Shown here: positions 36,277 to 43,001 of the stretch, piece after piece
How positions within the stretch are numbered: position 1 is the stretch's first letter
How the letters are laid out: each line of letters starts with the position of its first letter
Source: CAZWVM01 sp964637705
Lineage (GTDB): Bacteria; UBA8481
NCBI GenBank assembly: GCA_964637705.1
Contig: CAZWVM010000001.1
Coordinates: 40,989-104,988, forward strand
Reading direction: 5' to 3'
DNA: 64,000 nucleotides
Program-made: the position numbers and the translations under genes
Notes under the pieces: generated by a model
What the model was told of the DNA's origin: nothing
The model's database searches: none
The model's input: only the letters and a program-made list of their open reading frames with translations

Positions 36277-36630
36277 GACCGGACCGCCGGGGGATCGGCA
36301 TGGGCGCGAAAAGCGCCCGTGTCGAAAGGACTATGAAAACGGCCGAGTGCAGACACGCGCGAACACCACCTCTTGGGGAAGTCATGGGTTGAGAATGAAA
36401 GTGATGACGACAGGACCGCGGCCCTGCCCTTCACTCACTTTTTAACCCCGAAGGGGGTTCGCTGGAGCGTGCGTTACTCGATGTGGTTTGCTGGGGATGT
36501 CGCGTCCTCTGGAGGAACGCGAACGATCAACCCCGTGCCGTATTCAGTGCTTCGTGATCGTGCCTCGTAGTCGCCACATTTCTACAGGAGAAGGGGGGGC
36601 GATTCAAGGCTGATCTTCGGGAGGTTGGAC
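36277..36630 (-). promoter_or_regulatory. 354-bp leader upstream of the PKS/NRPS operon
   Basis: No convincing gene. Base composition is visibly less GC-rich than the flanking genes. Two small perfect hairpins are present. The first, 36302-36318, has a 6-bp GGGCGC/GCGCCC stem and a 5-nt loop, and sits about 26 nt before the GTG start of the loading PKS. The second, 36444-36459, has a 6-bp AACCCC/GGGGTT stem and a 4-nt loop. Neither is followed by a T-run in the direction of transcription. I found no strong sigma-70 promoter. The operon promoter, or an mRNA leader continuing from the DUF697 gene upstream, should lie here. Confidence 0.5.
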
Positions 36631-37170
36631 CTAGATTTCCGGCAGTTTCGCGGCTTCCTTGCCCTTCTTCTGCTCCTGCATGTGGCTGGCGACCTTCTGT
36701 CCTTCCTCGAACTGGTCGATGAAGTACTGGTGCATCCGGGCCGGGTCGAAATCCAGGAGCGTGCCGCCCGTCTCGAAGTGCATGATGAAGACCTTGCCCA
36801 CGGCATACGTCGTGGCTCCGGCGAAGATCGGCATCGAGACGGCCCCGATGAAGGTGCCGACGACGGGCACGAGCTTCAGGAGGCTCCCGATCGCCCCTTG
36901 AGCGATCGTGGTCGCCACGAGGCTACCGATGAGAGAAGCGATGATGGCCTTGCCCCGGTTCTCGGAATACTTGATGTCGTAGTGACCGGCGATCTCCTCG
37001 ACCAGTTTCAACTGCACCGCGGTGACGGCGAGGATATCCGCGAAAGGATAGGGAATGAGCCCCGCACCCATGGCCCACCACATGTAATTCCGAGTCGCCT
37101 GCTTCGCCCGCGTTTCGCGGGAAAGCTCGGCGGCAGGATCCTTTTCCGGGTTGTCGTTCGTGCTCGTCAT
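36631..37170 (-). CDS. DUF697 family membrane protein (paralogue 1)
   Basis: A 179-residue protein of the DUF697 (YcjF-type) family. A strong ribosome site CAGGAG lies 5-6 nt before ATG 37170. The pattern is a charged N-terminus, GAGLIPYPFADILAVTAVQLK, two hydrophobic stretches (about 75-95 and 98-120) and the signature TYAVGKVFIMHFETGGTLL, then an acidic and Lys-rich C-terminal helix. The family is usually membrane-associated and poorly characterised. The gene reads toward the assembly line, 354 bp upstream of it, and is divergent from its closest paralogue at 37344. A third copy lies at 42315-43001. The shared signature shows family duplication within one cluster. Function is unknown. Confidence 0.9.
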   Translation of the reverse strand: MTSTNDNPEKDPAAELSRETRAKQATRNYMWWAMGAGLIPYPFADILAVTAVQLKLVEEIAGHYDIKYSENRGKAIIASLIGSLVATTIAQGAIGSLLKLVPVVGTFIGAVSMPIFAGATTYAVGKVFIMHFETGGTLLDFDPARMHQYFIDQFEEGQKVASHMQEQKKGKEAAKLPEI

Positions 37171-37216
37171 ATATCTCCTGAAAATTCTGCGCCCGGCGGC
37201 GTAAAAAGCAAGCGGA

Positions 37217-37234
37217 ATTATCGTCGGGGATAAT
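37217..37234. promoter_or_regulatory. Operator-like inverted repeat in divergent region
   Basis: A perfect 6-bp inverted repeat ATTATC/GATAAT with a 6-bp centre lies two bases upstream of the -35 box of the plus-strand promoter, between two divergent DUF697 genes. Its A/T-rich half-sites stand out in this GC-rich DNA. It could bind a dimeric regulator controlling both directions. Confidence 0.45.
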
Positions 37235-37236
37235 CA

Positions 37237-37265
37237 TTGACTCCCTCGAGGCCCGGGCGTACATT
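37237..37265 (+). promoter_or_regulatory. Sigma-70-type promoter for the DUF697-secretin set
   Basis: TTGACT at 37237-37242 and TACATT at 37260-37265 are separated by exactly 17 bp, close to the sigma-70 consensus. They are the best such pair I found in the window. It would start transcription about 70 nt before ATG 37344. Confidence 0.6.
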
Positions 37266-37343
37266 TTCCCCGTTCGAGGTCGATTTCCCATGGAGTTTCG
37301 CGATGGAGATTGGCCGAGCCTCAAAGACCCCCGGAGGTGCGTG

Positions 37344-37841
37344 ATGACAGAAACGGCGACAGTGGTGGAATCGAAGGACGCCAAGGCGAAGGAAATCGTC
37401 AAGAACTACATGTATTGGACCATGGGAGCGGGGCTGATTCCCTATCCGTTGGTCGATCTTGCGGCCGTCATCGGAATCCAGATCAAGATGACCAAGGATT
37501 TGGCCGAACTGTATGAGGTTCCCTTCCGTGAGAACGCCGTGAAGTCGATCGTCGGATCGCTCCTGGGCGGCGTCACGTCCTCCTCCATCGCTTTCGGCAG
37601 CATCGGCCTGCTCGCGGCGAGCCTCGTGAAGATGGTTCCCTTCATCGGGACGGCCCCCGGTCTCGTCACCGTGCCCCTGATCTCCGGCGCCGTGACCTAC
37701 GCCGTGGGCAAGGTCTTCATCATGCACTTCGACACGGGTGGCACGCTCCTGGACTTCGACCCGGTGAAGGTCCGCGAGTATTTCCGCGAGTCCCTCAAGG
37801 AAGGCGAGAAACTGGCCAAGGAGATGAAGAGCTCCAAGTAG
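37344..37841 (+). CDS. DUF697 family membrane protein (paralogue 2)
   Basis: A 165-residue DUF697 protein. The start is fixed by a strong GGAGGT at 37333-37338, 5 nt before ATG 37344; the longer frame from 37290 lacks a ribosome site. It contains KNYMYWTMGAGLIPYPLVDL, hydrophobic stretches near residues 65-85 and 90-110, and TYAVGKVFIMHFDTGGTLL, which is almost identical to paralogue 1 across that signature. A basic C-terminal tail follows. It is the first gene of a plus-strand set with a small membrane protein and a secretin, read from the promoter at 37237-37265. A role in envelope assembly or export is inferred only from neighbours. Confidence 0.92.
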   Translation: MTETATVVESKDAKAKEIVKNYMYWTMGAGLIPYPLVDLAAVIGIQIKMTKDLAELYEVPFRENAVKSIVGSLLGGVTSSSIAFGSIGLLAASLVKMVPFIGTAPGLVTVPLISGAVTYAVGKVFIMHFDTGGTLLDFDPVKVREYFRESLKEGEKLAKEMKSSK

Positions 37842-37849
37842 GCGTCAAG

Positions 37850-37910
37850 CGGGGCCATGCGGGCCTTTCGTGTCTTCCCTCGCGGAAGAGACGGACGCCG
37901 CATGGCCCCG
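37850..37910 (+). other. Long intergenic stem-loop
   Basis: A perfect 13-bp outer stem pairs 37850-37862 with 37898-37910 (CGGGGCCATGCGG and its complement). Inside it is a second 6-bp hairpin (TCTTCC/GGAAGA, about 37872-37889). It fills the space between the DUF697 stop and the ribosome site of the next small gene. There is no T-run, so a factor-independent terminator is not indicated. It may protect or process the mRNA and set unequal expression of the two sides. Confidence 0.7.
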
Positions 37911-37937
37911 GTCGTTTAGGGAGGCAGGAGCGGACCC

Positions 37938-38123
37938 ATGATCAACGTCGTCGTCCCTACGCTCTACGTGGCACTGAGCCTCATGGTCGGGCTCCTGGGC
38001 AGGAAGAAGCTCCTCGGGTTCTGGGGATTCTTCCTGGGCTCCCTCATCCTGACTCCGGTCATGGGTTTTCTCGGCTTGATCTTCTTCGAAATGATCTCCC
38101 TCGTGGGAGAATCGAAAAACTGA
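37938..38123 (+). CDS. Small two-helix membrane protein
   Basis: A 61-residue protein with AGGAG at 37926-37930, 7 nt before the ATG. It has two hydrophobic segments (about residues 3-20, VVPTLYVALSLMVGLL, and 27-53, LGFWGFFLGSLILTPVMGF) separated by GRKK, so it is predicted to be an inner-membrane hairpin. It sits between the DUF697 gene and the secretin gene, 46 bp before the latter. I do not recognise a family. Its placement suggests a small partner of the neighbouring envelope proteins. Confidence 0.75.
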   Translation: MINVVVPTLYVALSLMVGLLGRKKLLGFWGFFLGSLILTPVMGFLGLIFFEMISLVGESKN

Positions 38124-38169
38124 CGCGTTCCGGCCGCCGCGCGCGGACGCGATCCAAGGAGCGATTGCG

Positions 38170-39384
38170 ATGACGACGAGACTGATCGACGGGCTGAATC
38201 GCGCCGGCGCGTTCCGGCGCGGACTCGGGACCTGCCTGCTCGGGGCGCTCCTTCTCCTGGCCGGTTCCACGAGCACGACGGCCCAGGCCCAGGAATCTCC
38301 CGCCCGCTATCGCACGGTCGTGTATTACCTCGAGAACGCCGACGCCGCCAAGCTCGTCACCGTCCTCAACGCCGTCTACAGCCCCGGCAGCGGCGGAGCC
38401 CTCGGGCTCGGAAACCAAGGCGTCTCCATCGTCGCCGATGTCGGTACCAATTCCCTCGTCCTGAGCGCGCCCGAGGAGACCATCGACGCGGTCCTGGAGA
38501 CGGTCAAGAAGCTCGACATCGCCCCCTTCCAGGTGCTCATCGAATGCATCATCCTGGAAGTGCGGCTCGACGCCGCGAAGAACCTCGGCGTGGACTGGAC
38601 CTGGAAGAACTCCAACGTGGACTTCGGCATCCGCGGGAACGCGCCCGGCGTGGGCGTTCTCGAGGCCCTCGCCTTCACGGGTCTCAAGCAGGGCGTGATC
38701 GGCGACCAGCGCACGCTCCAGGGGGTCATCCAGGCTCTCGTCCGCGACAATCGCACCCGCATCGTGGCCACGCCGCGCATCTTCGCGGCGAACAACCGGG
38801 AGGCCTCGATCACGATCGGCGACAACGTCCCCGTTCTCTTGAACCAGGCCACGACCGTGGGCGGCGTGACGCAGAACACCTTCAGCTACACCGATCTCGG
38901 GATCAAGCTGGTCGTGACGCCCCACATCAACCGGCGGCGCCAGACCGTGCTCGAGGTCTTCCAGGAGATCAAGTCCTTCTACGACATGAACAACCTCCCC
39001 ACGGGCGTCAACGTCCAGAACGCGAACCCCATCATCTCCACGCGCAACAGCCGCACCGTGGTCACACTCGGGGACAGCGAATCGGTCGTCATCGGCGGCC
39101 TCATCCGGACCGACCGGACGAGGTTGGAGAGCCGCGTGCCGGTCCTGGGAGATATCCCGATCATCGGCGCGGCCTTTCGTTCCAAGCAGTATCGCGAAGA
39201 GAAGACGGAACTGCTCGTCTTCCTCACCACGCGCGTCGTCACGAACGGCGACGAACTGCGATCCATGGTGAGCGAGCAGGTCGACGACTCCATCTACATG
39301 GAACAGAGGGCCCAGGACTTCTTCAGCGACACGCACTCGATCCGGAACGGCGCGGGATTCGTGGAGAGTCACATCCTCAGGTAG
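38170..39384 (+). CDS. Short secretin (GspD/PilQ-like outer-membrane channel)
   Basis: A 404-residue secretin-family protein. AAGGAG at 38156-38161 supports ATG 38170. A signal peptide of about 40 residues (hydrophobic LGALLLLAG, ending AQA) is followed by one N-type domain (about 47-120, YYLENADAAKLVTVL) and a secretin domain (about 130-395) ending in the hallmark VPVLGDIPIIGAAF. It is much shorter than type II or III secretins, which carry several N domains. Secretins form multimeric outer-membrane gates. No ATPase, pilin or pseudopilin genes accompany it here, so it is not a complete type II or type IV pilus locus. The nearby ABC exporter suggests it could give a lipopeptide or protein passage across the outer membrane, which is inference. 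Confidence 0.92.
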   Translation: MTTRLIDGLNRAGAFRRGLGTCLLGALLLLAGSTSTTAQAQESPARYRTVVYYLENADAAKLVTVLNAVYSPGSGGALGLGNQGVSIVADVGTNSLVLSAPEETIDAVLETVKKLDIAPFQVLIECIILEVRLDAAKNLGVDWTWKNSNVDFGIRGNAPGVGVLEALAFTGLKQGVIGDQRTLQGVIQALVRDNRTRIVATPRIFAANNREASITIGDNVPVLLNQATTVGGVTQNTFSYTDLGIKLVVTPHINRRRQTVLEVFQEIKSFYDMNNLPTGVNVQNANPIISTRNSRTVVTLGDSESVVIGGLIRTDRTRLESRVPVLGDIPIIGAAFRSKQYREEKTELLVFLTTRVVTNGDELRSMVSEQVDDSIYMEQRAQDFFSDTHSIRNGAGFVESHILR

Positions 39385-39421
39385 TCGAGCGCGCCGCGCC
39401 TCCCGGGGCGGTCGCGGCCGG

Positions 39422-40582
39422 TCAGTGGATCTCGGGGTAGATGAACTTTCCGTCCCGGAGAACCTTGAAGAAGACGTGCTCGTCCACGAGGTCCCCGTTC
39501 TCGTCGAAGTCGATCGGGCCCGTCACGCCCTCCGCGGAATAGTTCACCCGGAGTGTGTCCTGCACCGTGACCGGGACCGTGCTCCGGCAGCGATTCATGG
39601 CCCCCGCCAGCGTCATGACGGCGTCGTAGCCGCGCGCCGCGCGCACGTCCGGGACTTCGCCGTAACGCGCGATGAACTTCTCGTGGAAATCCAGGGCCGC
39701 CGGGCGAATCTCCCGGGGCGAGTAGTTCGTCGCGATCATCGTGCCGTTCGACGCCACCCCCGCCTCGTTCCAGAGGTCGAGCGTGTCCAGCGCGCTTTTG
39801 CCGATGAACGGCGCCGTGATTCCCATCTCCCGGGCCTGGCGCATGAGGAGCGCCGCGGCCGTGGCCGGGCTCTGCAGGAGGATCACGTCGTAGGTGACGT
39901 CGGACAGCTTGGACAGGAGCGTCCGGAAGTTGGTCTCCTCGGGGTTGAAATGCTGGACCGAGACGATGTCCATGGCCTGCGACTCCCGCGACAGCTGATA
40001 CTGGATGGTCGTGGCGAAGGAATTGCCGTCGACATCGTCGGTGTGGATGATCACCGCGCGGCGGATGGGCTTGTATCCGCGGTAGAGTCTCAGGCCGGCG
40101 ATCGCCCTGCTGTAATCCTCGTCGCTGGGCAGGAGACGGAAAACGTTTTTGAAGCCGTGCAGGGTGAGATAGGGATCCGTGGCGCCCGTCGACAGGAACG
40201 TGATGCCGCTCTGCTCGTAGATGATCGAGGCGGGCAGGGCCACCTCGGAACTGCGATGGCCGATCACCGCGACCAGGTCCGGATCGGCCGCGAAACGCCG
40301 GGCGACCCGGCGTCCCTCTTCAGCGGTCACGCCCTCGTCCTCGACCCGGATCACCATGGGCCGGCCCATCACGCCGCCCTTCGCGTTCACCTCGTCCAGC
40401 GCCAGCTGGACCCCCTCGAGAAACCTGTGGGACGGACTGGCCGCGAACGACCAGGCCACGCCCACGACGACATCACCCTTGGAGAAGTAGGCCCGGACGG
40501 CTCGGTCGTAGGCCGCGTCGTTCCCGCCGCAGGCGGCCAGGAGGACGGCGGCCGCCAGGGCGGCGCCGAGACGCCGGAACAC
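39422..40582 (-). CDS. LivJ-type periplasmic binding lipoprotein
   Basis: A 386-residue protein of the branched-chain amino acid binding family (periplasmic-binding fold type I). GTG 40582 starts a lipoprotein signal with the lipobox LLAAC (Cys about 18). Family features include GVQLALDEVNAKGGVMGRP, VIGHRSSEVALPASIIYEQ and the central domain with ATAAALLMRQAREMG. It is the last gene of the six-gene operon, 7 nt after the SPFH gene, and converges on the secretin gene. No permease or ATPase genes of a Liv transporter are nearby, so it probably serves as a sensor or a ligand-capturing lipoprotein. The ligand cannot be read from sequence. Confidence 0.92.
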   Translation of the reverse strand: MFRRLGAALAAAVLLAACGGNDAAYDRAVRAYFSKGDVVVGVAWSFAASPSHRFLEGVQLALDEVNAKGGVMGRPMVIRVEDEGVTAEEGRRVARRFAADPDLVAVIGHRSSEVALPASIIYEQSGITFLSTGATDPYLTLHGFKNVFRLLPSDEDYSRAIAGLRLYRGYKPIRRAVIIHTDDVDGNSFATTIQYQLSRESQAMDIVSVQHFNPEETNFRTLLSKLSDVTYDVILLQSPATAAALLMRQAREMGITAPFIGKSALDTLDLWNEAGVASNGTMIATNYSPREIRPAALDFHEKFIARYGEVPDVRAARGYDAVMTLAGAMNRCRSTVPVTVQDTLRVNYSAEGVTGPIDFDENGDLVDEHVFFKVLRDGKFIYPEIH

Positions 40583-40589
40583 GCGCGGC

Positions 40590-41549
40590 CTACGGTTCCG
40601 GATTCAGGATGACGGGGAGACCGCCCCGGCCCGATCCGATGACGATGACCTTCGAGTTGGTGCAGGTGGCCAGGTCCCGGGTCGCACGGATGCCTTCCCA
40701 CCGCAGGAGGTTCTCGCCGAGCGAGGCCGTCACGGTGCGGTTGTATTGCTCGATCCCGCGCGCCTCGATGGCCTTGCGTTCCGCCTCCCGCTGCTCGCGG
40801 TTGAGCCGGAAGTCGTATTCGAGCATCAACTGCTCCTGCGTCAACTTCGCCTCGATCGCCGACGTCAGGTTCTGCGGCAGCGTGATCCGGCGGACCACCA
40901 CGTTGTCGAGCGTGATGAAGTTCTTTCCCACCGCCGTGAAGGCGCCGACCACCAGCCGCTCCAGCACGCCGCCCTGCGTCGTGAAGAGCTCCTCGGGCGT
41001 GAAGCGCCCGATGACGTTGCGGATCACCGCCTCCACTTCCGGCAGGACGATCACGTTGAGGTAGTCGGGACCGATGCGCTGGTGCAGCACCGGCAGGAAC
41101 TGATACTCCGGCTGGTAGCGGATCGAGAGGCTGATCTGGACCGGGAGCCCGTTCACCGTCAGGGCCGTCATCTCGTGGCTGACCGTCTGCTTCCGGATGT
41201 TGTATACGAAGAACTTGTTGAAGGGATTGATCAGGTGCGTCCCTTCCGGGTAGACCCGGTCCAGGATCGTGCCCCCCTGGAAGCGGCTCCACTCGACCCC
41301 CGCCTCGCCCGCGTGGACGGTCACCACGAAGAAGGGCCAGAAGAAGAGGACGAAGAGCGTCAGGAGCATCATCCAGATGTAGAAGGAGATCCGGTTCCGG
41401 CGGTAGTAGTCCTTCCCCCACCGGGTCACGGGATTGTCGCGCAGGTGGCCATAGGCGATCCCCAGGCCCCGGGCCGTGGCACGGACCGCGTTCACGAGAT
41501 GCGCCCAGGCCCGCGAAAGCGCGCCGGGGACCGCGTCAACAGGTTCCAT
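40590..41549 (-). CDS. SPFH/band-7 membrane protein
   Basis: A 319-residue protein starting at ATG 41549, about 10 nt after GGGAGG; GTG 41561 is an alternative. A cytoplasmic N-terminus is followed by one membrane span at about 54-78 (ISFYIWMMLLTLFVLFFW) and then a prohibitin/stomatin-like SPFH domain (VEWSRFQGGTILDRVYPEGTHLINPF, SLSIRYQP, GRFTPEELFTTQGGVLERLV). A charged helical region follows (EAKLTQEQLMLEYDFRLNREQREAERKAIEARG; coiled-coil-like). SPFH proteins form membrane cages and microdomains. The start overlaps the end of the thioesterase gene by 14 nt, so the two are coupled. In this operon it might organise the exporter in the membrane. Confidence 0.9.
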   Translation of the reverse strand: MEPVDAVPGALSRAWAHLVNAVRATARGLGIAYGHLRDNPVTRWGKDYYRRNRISFYIWMMLLTLFVLFFWPFFVVTVHAGEAGVEWSRFQGGTILDRVYPEGTHLINPFNKFFVYNIRKQTVSHEMTALTVNGLPVQISLSIRYQPEYQFLPVLHQRIGPDYLNVIVLPEVEAVIRNVIGRFTPEELFTTQGGVLERLVVGAFTAVGKNFITLDNVVVRRITLPQNLTSAIEAKLTQEQLMLEYDFRLNREQREAERKAIEARGIEQYNRTVTASLGENLLRWEGIRATRDLATCTNSKVIVIGSGRGGLPVILNPEP

Positions 41550-42312
41550 GCTGGACGACACCTCCCATCGCGGCCCGGGAACAGGTTGCGGCCGGGCGGG
41601 CGGGATCGCACCCCAAGGCCGCGTTCACGAGTCCGGCGAGTTCCTGGACATGATCATTGATGAAGAAATGCCCGCCGTCAAACTCCTTGATCGTCACCGG
41701 CTCCGTGCTCGCCTCCTGCCACCGCCGGGCCTCCTCGCGGGTCACGTCGTCTCGCCGCCCGATCCAGGCCGAGAGGGGCACGGGCAGGGCCGCGATGACC
41801 GGCGCCGGTTCGTAGGTGTCGGCCGCCTCGAAATCCGCGCGCAGGATGGGCAGGAAGAGTTCCATCAGTTCCTCGTTCCCGAGGATCTCCTCCGCGCTGC
41901 CGCCCATCGCGCGCAACTCGGCGATCAGGCGGTCCTGCGACATGAGGTGGCGGGGTTCCCCGGTGCGCTTCACGCCCGGGCCGCCGCGGCCCGAGACGAA
42001 CAGGTGCTGCGGGCGCGGTGCGCCGGCCTCGACGGCGCGTAGCGCCAGGAGGTAGGCCAGCAGCGCTCCGAGGCTGTGGCCGAAGACGGCCCAGCGTTCC
42101 GGCCAGCGCCCTTCCATCTGGGCGGCCAGGTCGCATGTCATCGCGTGGACATCGTCGAGAAGCGGCTCGGCCATGCGCCGACCGTGGCCCGGCAGTTCCA
42201 GGGCGATCGGTTCGACGAACGGCGCGAGGTGCGAACAGAGCGCGCGGTAGCCGTAGGCGTTTCCGCCGGAATACGGAAGGCAGACGAGCGCCACCCGATC
42301 CCCGGAGGTCAC
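41536..42312 (-). CDS. Type II thioesterase
   Basis: A 258-residue alpha/beta-hydrolase of the GrsT/SrfAD editing thioesterase family. GTG 42312 lies 2 nt after the DUF697 stop and matches the usual family N-terminus (LVCLPYSGGNAYGYRAL). The catalytic triad is visible: Ser80 in GHSLG, Asp188/189 in GRRDD and His215 in DGGHFF. Such enzymes remove stalled or wrong acyl groups from carrier domains of PKS and NRPS lines. Its presence in the exporter operon ties that operon functionally to the assembly line 5 kb away. The C-terminal tail after about residue 235 is unlike the family and overlaps the next gene. Confidence 0.95.
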   Translation of the reverse strand: MTSGDRVALVCLPYSGGNAYGYRALCSHLAPFVEPIALELPGHGRRMAEPLLDDVHAMTCDLAAQMEGRWPERWAVFGHSLGALLAYLLALRAVEAGAPRPQHLFVSGRGGPGVKRTGEPRHLMSQDRLIAELRAMGGSAEEILGNEELMELFLPILRADFEAADTYEPAPVIAALPVPLSAWIGRRDDVTREEARRWQEASTEPVTIKEFDGGHFFINDHVQELAGLVNAALGCDPARPAATCSRAAMGGVVQHGTC

Positions 42313-42314
42313 GA

Positions 42315-43001
42315 TCAGGCCCTGCCCGGGGCCTCGGCGCGCGCACCGCGCGCGGGAGAAACCCGGCCGCCCACGCGGAACTCCGCCTCGTAATGCTCCT
42401 TCATCTTCTCGGGGCGGAACGTCAGGAGCGTGCCTCCCGACTCGAAATGCTGGATGAAGACGCGACCGACGGCGTAGGTCGAGGCGGCCGCGACGCCGGA
42501 CACGGCGGCCGCACCCGTCAGGTAACCGAGGATCGGGATGGCCTTGAGAATCGAGGCCTTGGCGACGGGCATCCCTCCCACGACGCTCGCGATCAGGGAC
42601 TTGCCCAGGTCCCGGCTGAACGGGACACCGTAGAGGAAGGTGAGGCGGCGGAGCATGAGCAGTTGAAGGGCGGAGACCGCGACGAAATCGAGCGCGACGG
42701 CCGGTATGAGCGCCCCGGCGCCCGCCGACCAGCACATGTACCGCTTGACGATGTCCTCGGCGCGACGCACCCGCTCCGCCTCCCACGCGCGACCCGCCGT
42801 CACCTCGCTCGTCGCGGAGGGAACCGGCAGCCTTCGCTCCGACCGTTCGACGGGCGCCGCGACGGATCGCGCCTTCCGCGCGGGCCGCACGATCTCGGGC
42901 TCGAGCGGAATCGGCGATTCATCGCTCCCGGGGAGCTGGTAGAGGCGTGTCCGTTCCCGCTTCACCTTGCGGCGCGCGGACGGGACACCGGTCTCAGTCA
43001 T
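42315..43001 (-). CDS. DUF697 family membrane protein (paralogue 3)
   Basis: A 228-residue DUF697 protein with an 80-residue basic N-terminal extension (RRKVKRERTRL, RPARKARS) that the other two copies lack. The core begins at about 83 (VKRYMCWSAGAGALIPAVALDFVAVSALQLL), has hydrophobic stretches at about 130-175 and carries the signature TYAVGRVFIQHFESGGTLL. The start overlaps the ParA-like gene by 8 nt and the stop is 2 nt before the thioesterase start, so it is embedded in the operon. It is clearly homologous to the proteins at 36631 and 37344 but more divergent. The added basic tail could contact membrane phospholipid, nucleic acid or the neighbouring ParA-like ATPase. Function is unknown. 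Confidence 0.9.
   Translation of the reverse strand: MTETGVPSARRKVKRERTRLYQLPGSDESPIPLEPEIVRPARKARSVAAPVERSERRLPVPSATSEVTAGRAWEAERVRRAEDIVKRYMCWSAGAGALIPAVALDFVAVSALQLLMLRRLTFLYGVPFSRDLGKSLIASVVGGMPVAKASILKAIPILGYLTGAAAVSGVAAASTYAVGRVFIQHFESGGTLLTFRPEKMKEHYEAEFRVGGRVSPARGARAEAPGRA

Noticed and set aside
36444..36459. Hairpin as intrinsic terminator
   Set aside because: The stem is only 6 bp and the bases after it are not a T-run in either orientation.
36373..36570. 65-codon plus-strand frame in the leader region
   Set aside because: It starts with TTG, has no family resemblance, and lies in a gene-free control region.
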